DNA of 64,000 nucleotides from Anianabacter salinae (GCF_019061145.1 NZ_JAHQZS010000001.1:868001-932000); one strand, 5' to 3'. Shown: positions 24,661-34,089, counted from the stretch's first letter. The notes: a model not told the origin generated them from the sequence alone. Numbers and translations are program-made.

Positions 24661-24738
24661 GGGATCGTCCTCCTGTTCCTGTCGCCCGGCAGGCTAGTGC
24701 GCGCGTGCGAGTCGCACAATCAGACGACACGCCCTGCT

Positions 24739-24793
24739 CATCTTTGGTCCATAAATACCTCCAGGGGGGTCTGGGGGGACAGCGTCCCCCCAG
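24739..24793 (-). repeat. Composite hairpin-tail intergenic repeat, copy 2
   Basis: On the minus strand CTGGGGGGAC (24793-24784) pairs with GTCCCCCCAG (24780-24771) around GCT, then ACCCCCCTGGAGGTATTTA and TGGACCAAAGATG follow. It shares the hairpin core CGCTG, the GGAGGTATTT block and the GACCAAAGATG tail with the copy at 18983-19034. It sits between metY and the SgcJ-like gene. Confidence 0.65.
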
Positions 24794-24813
24794 CCGTGGC
24801 CGCGCGCGCACGC

Positions 24814-25260
24814 CTATCCGCGATAATCCGTCGCCGCCAGCCCCTCCGCCCCCGCCACCTGGGTCTCCGCCCCCGGCACGATGTCGGTGTTCTGCGCCGA
24901 GACGCAGAGCCAGCCGTCGCCGCGCCGTTCCATCACGAAGGACAGGATCGTCACCCGCCGGCCCGCCGCGGTTCCGTCCGGCGCGCGCTGGCCGGTGAGG
25001 ATCATGCGCGCATGGACAACGGCAGCGTCCCCGCCGATCCGCCGTGTCTTGACGCGGCCCAGCACAAGGCGCGTGTCCGCGAAGAAGCTCTGCAGCGCGT
25101 AGCCATGCGCCCGCCCGATGGCGGCGCGGTCCTGCCACCAGATGCCGACGACGTTGACGAAATCGGCGTCCTGCACGAACAGCGCCGCAATGGCGTCGCC
25201 GTCGCGGGCCATCCAGGCATCGCGGAATGCGGGCGCGACATCCTCGGGCGCGGCCAGCAT
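24814..25260 (-). CDS. SgcJ/EcaC-family SnoaL-like protein
   Basis: This 148-residue protein has the NTF2/SnoaL-like fold: an N-terminal helix VAPAFRDAWMARDGDAIAAL, the strand DADFVNVVGIWWQDRAAI, and C-terminal strands ILSFVMERRGDGWLCVSAQN. The family (DUF4440/SgcJ) includes small polyketide- and calicheamicin-related enzymes and many of unknown role. Its ATG overlaps the stop of the upstream FAD dehydrogenase by one base (TGATG), so translation is coupled. The substrate is unknown. Confidence 0.8.
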   Translation of the reverse strand: MLAAPEDVAPAFRDAWMARDGDAIAALFVQDADFVNVVGIWWQDRAAIGRAHGYALQSFFADTRLVLGRVKTRRIGGDAAVVHARMILTGQRAPDGTAAGRRVTILSFVMERRGDGWLCVSAQNTDIVPGAETQVAGAEGLAATDYRG

Positions 25261-26633
25261 CAGCCCTGCCGCACCAGCTTGCCGGGGTTGAGGATGCCCG
25301 AAGGATCAAGCGCGCGCTTGATGTCGCCCATCACAGACCACGCCTCGCCGTGTTCGGCGCTCATGTAGCCCAGCTTGCCCATGCCGATCCCGTGCTCGCC
25401 CGTCACCGTCCCGCCCATCCGCAGCGCGCGCTCGGCCATCCGCGAGGAAAGCGCCTTGGCGGTCTCGATCTCGGTCGCATCGGACTTGTCGACCAGCAGG
25501 ATCGCGTGAAAATTGCCGTCGCCCACATGGCCAAGGATCGGCCCCATCAGCTCGCTGGCGGCGATGTCGGCGGCGGTTTCCTCGACCGCTTCGGCCAGCT
25601 TCGAGATCGGGACGCAGATGTCCGTCACCACGCCGCCCGCGCCGGGGCGCAGCGCAAGGCAGGCGTAATAGGCGTTGTGGCGCATCTTCCACAGGGCATT
25701 GCGTTCCTCGGGTTTGACGGACCAGCGGAAACCCGTCGCGCCGTGGCCTTGGGCGATCTCGCCAAAGGCCGCCGCGTCGTCCTCGACGCCGCGGGCCGAG
25801 CCGTGGAATTCGATCATCAGATGGGGCGCGGCGGGGAAATCGACGCCCGCAAAGCTGTTGAACGCCTTCGCCGTCGCCGCGTCGACAAACTCGATCCGCG
25901 CCATCGGGATGCCGGTCTGGATCGTCTCGATCACCGCATCGACTGCGGGGCCCATCGCGGGGAAGGCACAGACCGCGGACGAGATCGCCTCGGGCTGGCC
26001 ATGCAGCTTGAGCATCAGTTCGGTAATCAGGCCCAGTGTGCCCTCGGCGCCGACAAAGAGGCCCGTCAGGTCATACCCGGCCGAGGATTTGCGCGCCCGC
26101 GTGCCGGTGCGGATCACCCGGCCATCGGCCAGCACGACCTCCAGCCCAAGCACGTTGTCGCGCATCGTGCCGTAGCGCACCGCCGTGGTGCCGCTGGCCC
26201 GCGTCGAGGCCATGCCGCCCAGCGACGCGTTTGCGCCGGGATCGACCGGAAAGAACAACCCGGTATCGCGCAGGGCGATATTCAGCGCCTCGCGCGTGAT
26301 GCCGGGCTGGACGGCGCAGTCCATGTCCTCGGGGTTGACCTGCACCACGCTCGCCATGTCGCGGAAATCGACGCAGAGGCCGCCGTTGATCGCCGAGGTG
26401 TGACCTTCCAGCGAGGTGCCCGCTCCGAATCCGATCACCGGGCAGCCGTGGCGGTGACAGATCGCCATGATCCGCGACACGTCGTCGGTGCTGGCGGGAT
26501 AGGCCACGGCATCGGGCGGGGCGGGGGCGAACCAGCTTTCACTCGCCCCATGCGTGTCGAGATCGGACTTGGAACGGGAAAGCCCTTTTCCTAAAAGGGT
26601 TTCGAGCTCTGCCAATGCGGCCGCTATGGTCAT
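25260..26633 (-). CDS. FAD-linked oxidase, D-lactate dehydrogenase/GlcD type
   Basis: This 457-residue flavoprotein has an N-terminal FAD-binding PCMH domain with CPVIGFGAGTSLEGHTSA and PGANASLGGMASTRASGT (split motif), and a C-terminal FAD-oxidase domain with GHVGDGNFHAILLVD and VTGEHGIGMGKLGYM. These fit cytochrome-linked D-lactate dehydrogenase or glycolate oxidase GlcD; D-lactate or another 2-hydroxyacid is the likely substrate, with electrons passed to the respiratory chain. The start at 26633 (MTIAAALAELETLL) is preferred over a frame running to 26855, and it is divergent from the ClC gene. Confidence 0.87.
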   Translation of the reverse strand: MTIAAALAELETLLGKGLSRSKSDLDTHGASESWFAPAPPDAVAYPASTDDVSRIMAICHRHGCPVIGFGAGTSLEGHTSAINGGLCVDFRDMASVVQVNPEDMDCAVQPGITREALNIALRDTGLFFPVDPGANASLGGMASTRASGTTAVRYGTMRDNVLGLEVVLADGRVIRTGTRARKSSAGYDLTGLFVGAEGTLGLITELMLKLHGQPEAISSAVCAFPAMGPAVDAVIETIQTGIPMARIEFVDAATAKAFNSFAGVDFPAAPHLMIEFHGSARGVEDDAAAFGEIAQGHGATGFRWSVKPEERNALWKMRHNAYYACLALRPGAGGVVTDICVPISKLAEAVEETAADIAASELMGPILGHVGDGNFHAILLVDKSDATEIETAKALSSRMAERALRMGGTVTGEHGIGMGKLGYMSAEHGEAWSVMGDIKRALDPSGILNPGKLVRQG

Positions 26634-26721
26634 GGCGGGTTCCTCTTCTCCGGACGGATGGACCCTATGCCAGCCGGGTGGTCCGGAAAAGGGCGTCGCA
26701 GGGTCCGCAAGCGGAGAGATG

Positions 26722-28407
26722 ATGGCACAGCCGGACGGGTTCCTTGCGCGCACGCTGACCGAGACGCGCAGCGGGCTGGCCGAGACCTGGCGCATCCTGC
26801 GCATCAAGGGGCCGGGACAGATCCAGTTCTGGTTCATCGCGCTGTTCATCGGCATCGCGGCAGGGTTTGCCGCGCTTGGCTTCCGCCTTGCGGTCGAGAG
26901 GTTGCAGGCGTGGGTCTACGGCACCGAGGATGTGTCGCTTCTGCATTCCTTCGCGACCACGTTGCCGTGGTGGATGGTGCTGGCGATCCCTGTTGCGGGC
27001 GGGCTGGTGGTGGGGATCATCCTCAACAGTGCCACCGATGACGGGCGCGTGCGGTCGGTCGCGGACGTGATCGAGGGCGCCGCCCTGCGCGACGGCCGCG
27101 TCGAGAAGAAGGCGGGCATCGCTTCGGCGCTGTCGTCGATGATTACGCTGTCGACGGGCGGGTCCACGGGGCGCGAGGGGCCAGTGGTCCATATCGCGGG
27201 GCTGATCGCAAGCTGGGTGTCGAACCGGATCAACGCCGACGCCATCACCGGACGCGATCTTCTGGGCTGCGCGGTGGCGGCGGCGGTGTCCGCTTCGTTC
27301 AACGCGCCCATCGCCGGGGCGCTGTTCGCGCTTGAGGTGGTGTTGCGGCATTTCGCGGTGCATGCCTTTGCGCCCATCGTCATCGCCAGCGTCGCAGGCA
27401 CGGTCATCAACCGGCTGGAATACGGCGGTGTCACGGAATTCACCCCGATCACCGAGGGCACGCTGGAGTTCTACGTCGAGTTGCCCGCTTTCCTGATCCT
27501 GGGCCTGATCTCGGGGCTGGTCGCTGTGGTGTTGATGCGCGCGATCTTTGCCGCCGACGACCTGGCCAGCGCCTTTCAGGCGCGCACCAGGCTGCCGCGT
27601 GTCCTGCGCCCGGCCCTTGCTGGCCTGCTTCTGGGGATGATCGCGATCTGGTTCCCGCACATCATCGGCGTCGGCTATGAGACCACATCGCGCGCACTGG
27701 TGGGCGATCTGGTGTTCCACGAAGCCTTCGTGTTCGTCGCGATCAAGATCGTCGCCGTGGCGATCACCATGGCGGGGCGCATGGGCGGGGGGGTGTTCTC
27801 GCCCTCGTTGATGATCGGGGCGCTGACGGGGCTGGCCTTTGGCATCGTCGCCACCAGCCTGTTCCCCGACGTGTCGGGGTCCGAGACGCTGTATGCCCTT
27901 GCGGGGATGGGCGCGGTCGCGGCGGCGGTGCTGGGGGCGCCAATCTCGACGACGCTGATCGTGTTCGAACTGACCGGAGACTGGCAAACCGGGATCGCGG
28001 TGATGGTGTCGGTGTCGATCTCGACCGCGCTCGCCTCGCGGCTGGTGCACCGGTCGTTCTTCCTGACACAGCTGGAACGGCGCAACGTGCACCTTGCCGC
28101 CGGTCCGCAGGCCTATCTTCTGGCGCTGGTGAAGGTGTCGATGATCATGCGCGAAAAGGGCAATCCCGGCATGGCGTCAGAAGACAGGTGCCGCGAATTG
28201 ATCGAACAGGGGATCTACCTTGGGTCGGCCGCCACGCTGGAACGGGCGATGCCGATGTTCGAGGAGGCGGGCGTCGCCTTTATCCCCGTTGTCAGCCCCG
28301 GAGAAGCGGATACCGGCCCGGTGCTGCGCGGGGCGTTGTTCCAGATCGACGCGCTCAAGGCCTACAACCGCGCGCTGGCCGCAACGGCGGCGGAGGAGCA
28401 CTCCTGA
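26722..28407 (+). CDS. ClC-family chloride channel/antiporter with CBS-like tail
   Basis: This 561-residue membrane protein shows the ClC hallmarks: the GREGP motif in STGGSTGREGPVVHIAG with its gating glutamate, NAPIAGALFALE in the next helix, and GGGVFSPSLMIGALTG (GxFxP). The last ~110 residues contain CBS-like segments ending GVAFIPVVSPGEADTG and VLRGALFQIDALKAYN. The first selectivity motif GSGIP is not obvious, as in several bacterial subgroups. The ATG at 26722 has GGAG 5 nt upstream; the adjacent ATG at 26719 is an alternative. Channel versus Cl-/H+ exchange cannot be decided here. Confidence 0.9.
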   Translation: MAQPDGFLARTLTETRSGLAETWRILRIKGPGQIQFWFIALFIGIAAGFAALGFRLAVERLQAWVYGTEDVSLLHSFATTLPWWMVLAIPVAGGLVVGIILNSATDDGRVRSVADVIEGAALRDGRVEKKAGIASALSSMITLSTGGSTGREGPVVHIAGLIASWVSNRINADAITGRDLLGCAVAAAVSASFNAPIAGALFALEVVLRHFAVHAFAPIVIASVAGTVINRLEYGGVTEFTPITEGTLEFYVELPAFLILGLISGLVAVVLMRAIFAADDLASAFQARTRLPRVLRPALAGLLLGMIAIWFPHIIGVGYETTSRALVGDLVFHEAFVFVAIKIVAVAITMAGRMGGGVFSPSLMIGALTGLAFGIVATSLFPDVSGSETLYALAGMGAVAAAVLGAPISTTLIVFELTGDWQTGIAVMVSVSISTALASRLVHRSFFLTQLERRNVHLAAGPQAYLLALVKVSMIMREKGNPGMASEDRCRELIEQGIYLGSAATLERAMPMFEEAGVAFIPVVSPGEADTGPVLRGALFQIDALKAYNRALAATAAEEHS

Positions 28408-28423
28408 GCCGCCGCGCGCGTGC

Positions 28424-28768
28424 CTACAGCTGTTCGACAGCCACCCGGTCGCTGGAATAGAAGGCAAGATGGCCCGCGATGGCCGCAACGCCGTCTTTCG
28501 GGTTCTCATAGCTCCAGGCCGCATCTGGGATCGTGACGCTTTTCGTGACGATCGAGAAATATTTCGCCTCGCCCTTCCAGGGGCAGGTCGTGCGGCTGTC
28601 GCTTTCATCCAGAAACACCATGCCCACGTCATCGCGCGGGAAATAGATGACGAAGGGATGATCCCCCTCGGTAAGCTCGATCGCGTTGCGGCTTTCGGCG
28701 ATAACGGCACCGCCCGCGCGCACGACCCAGGTTCCTCCGGCATTGCGAGTCTTGATGTGGTCGGCCAT
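28424..28768 (-). CDS. DUF427 domain protein
   Basis: This 114-residue protein matches the DUF427 family: VRAGGAVIAESRNAIELTEG, YFPRDDVGMVFLDESDSRTT (split) and TTCPWKGEAKYFSI, ending in the usual AWSYENPKDGVAAIAGHLAFY. The family is a compact beta-fold of unknown biochemical role. The gene is convergent with the ClC gene 16 nt away. The start at 28768 is the ATG immediately before MADHIKTRNAGG. Confidence 0.88.
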   Translation of the reverse strand: MADHIKTRNAGGTWVVRAGGAVIAESRNAIELTEGDHPFVIYFPRDDVGMVFLDESDSRTTCPWKGEAKYFSIVTKSVTIPDAAWSYENPKDGVAAIAGHLAFYSSDRVAVEQL

Positions 28769-28856
28769 GGGGTTCCTCCGGTGACGTTCTGCACAGCTTA
28801 CGCCGATTTGTATCAGTTTCCTGACGAAACTGCATTCAGTCGGGCCGCGAACCGCA

Positions 28857-30731
28857 TCAACTGGCCCGGCGCATCCCGAACATCTTGGCTTTGGCGCGGG
28901 GGTCCTTGTCGAACAATGTCGCCAGTTGCTCGGTCATCGCACCGGCCAGTTGCTCGACATCGGTGATCGTCACCGCGTGATTGTAGTAGCGCGTAACGTC
29001 GTGGCCAATGCCGATTGCGATCAGTTCCACCATCTTGCGGCGCTCGACCATGGCGATCACGTCGCGCAGGTGTTTTTCAAGGTAATTCGCGGGGTTGACC
29101 GACAGCGTGGAATCGTCGACCGGCGCGCCGTCCGAGATCACCATGAGGATCTTGCGCGCCTCGGGACGGCCCAGCATCCGGCGGTGCGCCCATTCCAGCG
29201 CCTCGCCGTCGATGTTCTCTTTCAGCAGGCCCTCTTTCATCATCAGGCCCAGATTTTCGCGCGCACGGCGCCACGGCGCGTCGGCGGTCTTGTAGATGAT
29301 ATGTCGCAGGTCATTCAGCCGTCCCGGCATCTGCGGCCGCCCGGCGTGAAGCCATTGTTCGCGCGCCTGGCCGCCCTTCCAGGCGCGGGTGGTGAATCCC
29401 AGGATCTCGACCTTGACGCTGCACCGTTCCAGCGTGCGGGCCAGAACGTCTGCGCAGATCGCGGCGATGGAAATGGGCCGCCCGCGCATCGAGCCGGAGT
29501 TGTCCAGAAGAAGCGTCACCACGGTGTCGCGGAACTCGGTGTCCTTCTCGACCTTGAACGACAGCGGCGTCGTGGGGTTCGCCACCACGCGCGCGAGCCG
29601 TCCGGCATCGAGGATGCCTTCCTCACGGTCGAATTCCCAGCTGCGGTTCTGCTGCGCCTGCAGGCGGCGCTGAAGCTTGTTGGCCAGCCGCGACACCGCG
29701 CCCTTCAGCGGGTCGAGCTGCTGGTCGAGATAGGCGCGCAGGCGTTCCAGTTCCTGCGGCTCGGCCAGATCCTCGGCGCGGATTTCCTCGTCGAATTCCT
29801 GGCTGTAAACCTCGTAGTTGGGATCGGCGTCGGAAATCGGCTGCGGCGGCGGAGGCTCCATCGGGCTGTCGCCCTCGGGCATCTCGGCATCCTCGGCCGA
29901 TTCCATGTCGGCCAGATCGTCCATCGACACCTGCGCCTGGCTTTCGTCCTGCTGCTGCTCCTGGCTTTGCTCGGGGCTGGCCTCGGTGTCGTCTTCCTCG
30001 TCCTGGTCGTCGCCGCCGGTCTGGTCGGGGCTGTCGTCTTCCTCGTCGCTGGCGCTGTCGTCGGTCTCGTCGTCCTCGGCGTCGGGGTCGTCGCCAAGCT
30101 GGTCGCCGTAGCCCAGATCGTCGATCACCTGCCGCGTGAAACGGGCAAAGGCGGCCTGGTCGTCCAGCGTGTCCTGCAAGCCGTCCAGCGTGCCGGAGGC
30201 CTGGCCTTCGATGAATTCGCGCCACAGTTTCAGGACGTTGTCGGCGCCCTCTGGCAGATCGCGCCCGGTGGCGAGGTTGCGCACAAGGTATCCGGCGGCA
30301 ACCGAAAGCGGCGCCTCGGACGCCTCGGTGATCTGGGCATAGCCTTTGCGCATCGCCTCGTTGCCGATCTTGGCGTCGATGTTCTTGGCGGTGCCGGGCA
30401 TGTCGCGCGCGCCCATCGCCTCGCAGCGGGCGGTCTCCATCGCGTCATAAAGATCGCGCGCCATCTGGCCCTGCGGCGAGTAGCGGTTGAACGTGCCTTC
30501 GTCGTGATACTTGCGCCGCATGGCGAAGGCGTCGGCGGTGCCGCGCGCCAGAAGCACCTCGTCCGCCGTCATCCGGCGCGACACCTGCGGCAGGCGCAGC
30601 GCGTCGTTGCTCATCCCCGGCGGATCGACCGAATAGGTCACGTTCAGCTCGGCATCGTCGGCAAGCACGCGCGTCGCCTCGGCGAGCGCCTTCTTGAACG
30701 GTTCGGCTGGGTTGTCGTCGCGGTTCGCCAT
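28857..30731 (-). CDS. cobT: Aerobic cobaltochelatase subunit CobT
   Basis: This 624-residue protein is the VWA-containing subunit that, with CobS, drives Co2+ insertion into hydrogenobyrinate a,c-diamide by CobN. Features in order: a helical N-terminal region (1-215), a strongly acidic Asp/Glu/Ser/Gln stretch (about 215-290), a proline-rich loop, and a C-terminal VWA domain whose MIDAS reads [14 protein letters not shown], followed by [16 protein letters not shown]. Length and layout match the family. cobN is not in the window. It and cobS (31657-32646) share a strand but are split by an FMN reductase gene on the other strand, so they cannot be a simple operon. Confidence 0.95.
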   Translation of the reverse strand: MANRDDNPAEPFKKALAEATRVLADDAELNVTYSVDPPGMSNDALRLPQVSRRMTADEVLLARGTADAFAMRRKYHDEGTFNRYSPQGQMARDLYDAMETARCEAMGARDMPGTAKNIDAKIGNEAMRKGYAQITEASEAPLSVAAGYLVRNLATGRDLPEGADNVLKLWREFIEGQASGTLDGLQDTLDDQAAFARFTRQVIDDLGYGDQLGDDPDAEDDETDDSASDEEDDSPDQTGGDDQDEEDDTEASPEQSQEQQQDESQAQVSMDDLADMESAEDAEMPEGDSPMEPPPPQPISDADPNYEVYSQEFDEEIRAEDLAEPQELERLRAYLDQQLDPLKGAVSRLANKLQRRLQAQQNRSWEFDREEGILDAGRLARVVANPTTPLSFKVEKDTEFRDTVVTLLLDNSGSMRGRPISIAAICADVLARTLERCSVKVEILGFTTRAWKGGQAREQWLHAGRPQMPGRLNDLRHIIYKTADAPWRRARENLGLMMKEGLLKENIDGEALEWAHRRMLGRPEARKILMVISDGAPVDDSTLSVNPANYLEKHLRDVIAMVERRKMVELIAIGIGHDVTRYYNHAVTITDVEQLAGAMTEQLATLFDKDPRAKAKMFGMRRAS

Positions 30732-31017
30732 GGCCTTCAGGATATTTCACCACATCGCAGGGGCGGCAAGGGGGGAGCGGTCATTTAGATCTCGGTGCGG
30801 GGGGGCAGGGGTGGGGTTCGGCGCGGGACGGGGCAAGCCCGACCGTCCATCCGCACCGACGCGCCGCCCGCCCGCGCCGGGCAAGGTGGCGAGAGTTGAC
30901 GTCCTGTGTGTGCGGAGAAGCACATGGTCGACGCTAACATCGGGCGTGTTGTGCGACCATATGGCAGATACCGGTGCGGGGCCCGCTCCTGTCCGGCCCC
31001 TTGCAGGAGAACGACAC

Positions 31018-31608
31018 ATGACCGCCACTCCCCGTATCGCCATCATCATCGGTTCGACCCGCGAGACGCGCTTCGCCGACACGCCGGCTCAATGGATGCT
31101 GGAAACCGCCCAGGCACGCGACGACATGGACTTCGAACTTGTCGATCTGCGCGACTACGACCTTCCTCTGTTCAACGAGGCGGCGTCGAACCTGTGGGCA
31201 CCGTCCGCTGATCCGCGCGCGGTGAAATGGCAGGAAAAGCTGGCCGAATTCGACGGCTACATCTTCATCGTCGCGGAATACAACCGGTCGATCACCGGCG
31301 CGCTGAAGAACGCGCTGGATCAGGCCTACAAGGAATGGAACCGCAAGCCGATGGCCGCCTTCGGCTATGGCGGGCTGGGTGGTGCGCGTGCGGTCGAGCA
31401 TTTGCGGACGATTGCGGTCGAGCTGCAGATGGTGCCATTGCGCAACGCCGTTCATCTTGGCGGCGGCGAGCTGATGAAGGTGCATCCGATGGGTGGCGGC
31501 GCCGGGACCATGGCGGATGTTGCGCCTGTACTGATCCCCAGCGCGACCGCCATGCTGGACGAGCTTGCCTGGTGGGCCTACGCGACCAAGGTTGCACGCG
31601 CCGCGTAA
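31018..31608 (+). CDS. NADPH-dependent FMN reductase
   Basis: This 196-residue flavodoxin-like protein has the FMN phosphate loop IIIGSTRETRFADTPAQW (about residues 9-26), the central VAEYNRSITGALKNALDQ motif around the flavin ring, and FGYGGLGGARAVEHLR. Such proteins reduce flavins or quinones with NAD(P)H and are used in redox protection and, in some organisms, cobalt reduction. Its location inside the cobaltochelatase locus, on the opposite strand, invites the idea that it reduces cobalt or corrins; this is inference. The ATG at 31018 follows GCAGGAGAACGAC. Confidence 0.88.
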   Translation: MTATPRIAIIIGSTRETRFADTPAQWMLETAQARDDMDFELVDLRDYDLPLFNEAASNLWAPSADPRAVKWQEKLAEFDGYIFIVAEYNRSITGALKNALDQAYKEWNRKPMAAFGYGGLGGARAVEHLRTIAVELQMVPLRNAVHLGGGELMKVHPMGGGAGTMADVAPVLIPSATAMLDELAWWAYATKVARAA

Positions 31609-31617
31609 AGCGCGCGC

Positions 31618-31647
31618 ACCGCCGCCCCCGCTCCGCGGGGCGGCGGT
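31618..31647. terminator. Bidirectional hairpin between FMN reductase and cobaltochelatase cobS
   Basis: ACCGCCGCCCC (31618-31628) pairs over 11 bp with GGGGCGGCGGT (31637-31647). It sits in the 48-nt gap between convergent stops; the T-tract is minimal. Confidence 0.6.
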
Positions 31648-31656
31648 TCCGACGAT

Positions 31657-32646
31657 CTAGCGCCGCCCGGCCATGCTGACCGCGCTTTCCGGCAGTTCCT
31701 CGTCGAAACAGCGCTGGTAGAACTCGGCGACCGTCTGCCGCTCCAGCTCGTCGCACTTGTTGAGGAACGTCACGCGGAAGGCATAGCCGACGTCCTTGAA
31801 GATGTCGGCGTTCTGCGCCCAGGCGATCACGGTCCGGGGGCTCATCACCGTGGACAGATCGCCGTTCATGAACGCAGTGCGGGTCAGGTCGGCGACCGTG
31901 ACCATCTGGCTGACCTCGCGGCGCCCCGCCTCGGTGTTGAGGCCCGGGTTCTTCGACAGCACGATGCCGACCTCGGCGTCGTGCTCGAGGTAGTTCAGCG
32001 TCGCCACAAGCGACCAGCGGTCCATCTGGCCCTGGTTGATCTGCTGGGTGCCGTGATACAGGCCCGTCGTGTCGCCAAGGCCGACGGTGTTCGCGGTCGC
32101 GAAGATGCGGAAATAGGGGTGCGGCTCGATCACCTTGTTCTGGTCCAGAAGCGTCAGCTTGCCGTCCACTTCCAGCACGCGCTGGATCACGAACATCACG
32201 TCGGCGCGGCCCGCGTCGTATTCGTCGAACACGATGGCTGTCGGGTTGCGCAGGGCCCAGGGCAGGATGCCTTCCTGGAACTCGGTGACCTGCACGCCGT
32301 CCTTGAGCTTGATCGCGTCCTTGCCGATCAGGTCGATCCGGCTGATGTGACTGTCGAGGTTCACCCGGACCGCGGGCCAGTTCAGCCGCGCGGCGATCTG
32401 TTCGATATGCGTCGATTTGCCGGTGCCGTGGTAGCCCTGCACCATGACGCGGCGATTGAATTCGAAGCCCGCTAGAATCGCCAGCGTCGTGTCGGGGTCG
32501 AACCTGTAGGTCGGATCGAAGGTCGGAACCCGTTCGCTCGGTTCGGCGAAGCCATGCACCACCATGTCGGTGTCGACGCCAAAGACGTCCCGGACAGACA
32601 CTTCCTCGGTCGGTTTCGCCTCAATATCAATCATGCCGTCCGTCAT
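31657..32646 (-). CDS. cobS: Aerobic cobaltochelatase subunit CobS
   Basis: This 329-residue AAA+ ATPase of the MoxR-like chelatase type powers cobalt insertion together with CobT and CobN. Walker A is [12 protein letters not shown], Walker B is [13 protein letters not shown], and the sensor region [20 protein letters not shown] (shown split) contains the family loop. The start at 32646 gives the family's [21 protein letters not shown]-type N terminus. The likely full subunit complex is CobN-CobS-CobT. It is unrelated to the membrane cobalamin synthase cobS at 13273-14034. Confidence 0.95.
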   Translation of the reverse strand: MTDGMIDIEAKPTEEVSVRDVFGVDTDMVVHGFAEPSERVPTFDPTYRFDPDTTLAILAGFEFNRRVMVQGYHGTGKSTHIEQIAARLNWPAVRVNLDSHISRIDLIGKDAIKLKDGVQVTEFQEGILPWALRNPTAIVFDEYDAGRADVMFVIQRVLEVDGKLTLLDQNKVIEPHPYFRIFATANTVGLGDTTGLYHGTQQINQGQMDRWSLVATLNYLEHDAEVGIVLSKNPGLNTEAGRREVSQMVTVADLTRTAFMNGDLSTVMSPRTVIAWAQNADIFKDVGYAFRVTFLNKCDELERQTVAEFYQRCFDEELPESAVSMAGRR

Positions 32647-32815
32647 GTCGTCCTCTTTCGGGGAAAGATCGCCTGTCGGCAGGGGACCTGCCGGTTCCGC
32701 AGCGTTGTGAAAGATATCTTGCAGGAGGTCAACGTCACGGGCCGATTTCCCCACCCGGGCGCTGGACCGCACCCCGTCGCCTGCTACACTGACGCGCAGG
32801 CAATCGAGGCAGGGC

Positions 32816-33358
32816 ATGTCGGACACGGCGCATATCGAGGTTCTCATCTCCCGGGTGGCGCTGCGCGACCGCAAGGCGTTCAGAGAGCTTTACGACCGCA
32901 CCAGCGCGAAACTTTTTGGCGTCTGCCTGCGTGTCTTGAGCAACCGGGCAGAAGCCGAAGAAGCGCTCCAGGAGGTCTACATACGCATCTGGCACAAGGC
33001 CGACCGCTATACGGCGGGCGGATACAGTCCGATGACGTGGTTGATTACCCTGGCACGCAATCTGGCGATCGACCGCGTTCGGGCGCGCAAGGCGCAGACC
33101 GAGGATATCGACGAGGTTCACGATCTGGCCTCGAGCGATCCGACGCCCGAAGCGGCGTCCATCGCGAGATCCGAGGCCGACCGCATTTCTGGCTGTCTGG
33201 GCGAGCTTGAGACGGATCGCGCCGCCGCCGTGCGGGGCGCGTATCTGGACGGGCTGAGCTACAAGGAGCTGGCCGATCGGCACGACGTCCCGCTCAACAC
33301 CATGAGGACCTGGCTGCGGCGCAGTCTGCAACGATTGAAAGAGTGTATGAGTAGATGA
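32816..33358 (+). CDS. ECF sigma factor (SigK-like)
   Basis: This is a 180-residue extracytoplasmic-function sigma factor. Region 2 (about residues 20-90) includes [20 protein letters not shown] and the RNA-polymerase contact [13 protein letters not shown] followed by [19 protein letters not shown]; region 4 (about 125-178) has the -35-binding helix-turn-helix [20 protein letters not shown]. Its stop overlaps the anti-sigma start (ATGA 33355-33358), the standard sign of a sigma/anti-sigma pair. It probably controls its own operon and perhaps the fasciclin gene downstream; the recognised promoter is not evident. Confidence 0.93.
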   Translation: MSDTAHIEVLISRVALRDRKAFRELYDRTSAKLFGVCLRVLSNRAEAEEALQEVYIRIWHKADRYTAGGYSPMTWLITLARNLAIDRVRARKAQTEDIDEVHDLASSDPTPEAASIARSEADRISGCLGELETDRAAAVRGAYLDGLSYKELADRHDVPLNTMRTWLRRSLQRLKECMSR

Positions 33359-34035
33359 CCGACGCCCAAGACAAACGCGACGACGAGGTTCTCGCCGCCG
33401 AATACGCGCTTCACCTGCTGGAGCCGGAGGAACGCCGCGCTTTCGAGGACCGCCTTGCCGGGTCGCCGGACCTGTTCGCGCTGGTGCGGGCCTGGGACGA
33501 GGATTTCGTCGGAATGGCCACCGGCTTTGCCGAGACCGCGCCGTCCGCACGGGTGAAGCGCGCGATCGAGAAGCGGCTGTTCGCGGATGGCACCCGGCGC
33601 GGCTTTTCGCTGATGGGTCTGCTGGGCGGCGCGCTGGCGGCTGCGGCGGTTGCCTTCGCGCTGTTCATCGCGCTGCCGCTCACCACCCCTGAACCCGACG
33701 CCGACTACGCCGCGACCATCGCGGCCGAGGACGGCAGTTTCGCGGTGCAGGCCTCCTATGACAGCGCTACGGGCGCCTTGACGCTGGAGCGCCGCGCTGG
33801 CGAAGCGCCGCCCGGCCGCGTGCTGGAGTTGTGGCTGATCGCCGAAGGCGCGCCCGCGCCGGTGTCGTTGGGCCTGTTGCCAGAGGCGCAGACCGCATCG
33901 GTGGTCCTGCCCGGCGAGATCCGGCAAGCGGTGCTGAGCGGAACGCTGGCGATCTCCGAAGAGCCGCCGGGCGGTTCTCCCACCGGCGCGCCCACCGGGC
34001 AGGTGCTGGGCGCAGGAGCGGTCACGTCGCTGTGA
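33355..34035 (+). CDS. RskA-like anti-sigma factor
   Basis: This 226-residue membrane protein has a short cytoplasmic anti-sigma zinc-finger-like helical region at residues 1-75 (EYALHLLEPEERRAFEDRLA), one membrane helix at about 83-105 (LLGGALAAAAVAFALFIALP) and an extracytoplasmic RskA domain (about 115-220) with ALTLERRAGEAPPGRVLELW and GTLAISEEPPGGSPTGAPTG. It should bind the sigma factor until an envelope signal triggers release, typically by regulated proteolysis. It is co-transcribed with the sigma gene. Confidence 0.92.
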   Translation: MTDAQDKRDDEVLAAEYALHLLEPEERRAFEDRLAGSPDLFALVRAWDEDFVGMATGFAETAPSARVKRAIEKRLFADGTRRGFSLMGLLGGALAAAAVAFALFIALPLTTPEPDADYAATIAAEDGSFAVQASYDSATGALTLERRAGEAPPGRVLELWLIAEGAPAPVSLGLLPEAQTASVVLPGEIRQAVLSGTLAISEEPPGGSPTGAPTGQVLGAGAVTSL

Positions 34036-34058
34036 TGACACTGTGATCGAGGCGTGAT
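34032..34058. promoter_or_regulatory. Three phased GTGAT repeats
   Basis: GTGAT occurs at 34032-34036, 34043-34047 and 34054-34058, exactly 11 bp apart, so all face the same side of the helix. The first copy overlaps the anti-sigma stop codon and all precede the fasciclin gene. This spacing suggests a regulator-binding array, possibly for the fasciclin promoter. Confidence 0.45.
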
Positions 34059-34060
34059 GC

Positions 34061-34089
34061 GAAGGCGGAAACTCTGCGTTTCCGCCTTC
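34061..34089. terminator. Strong hairpin between anti-sigma and fasciclin genes
   Basis: GAAGGCGGAAAC (34061-34072) pairs perfectly over 12 bp with GTTTCCGCCTTC (34078-34089) around TCTGC. It probably ends or attenuates the sigma operon before the fasciclin gene. No T-tract follows. Confidence 0.55.

Noticed and set aside
30732-31017. A small gene in the 286-nt gap before the FMN reductase
   Set aside because: The open frame there lacks a ribosome site and has GC-skewed low-complexity composition; only a likely divergent promoter region remains.
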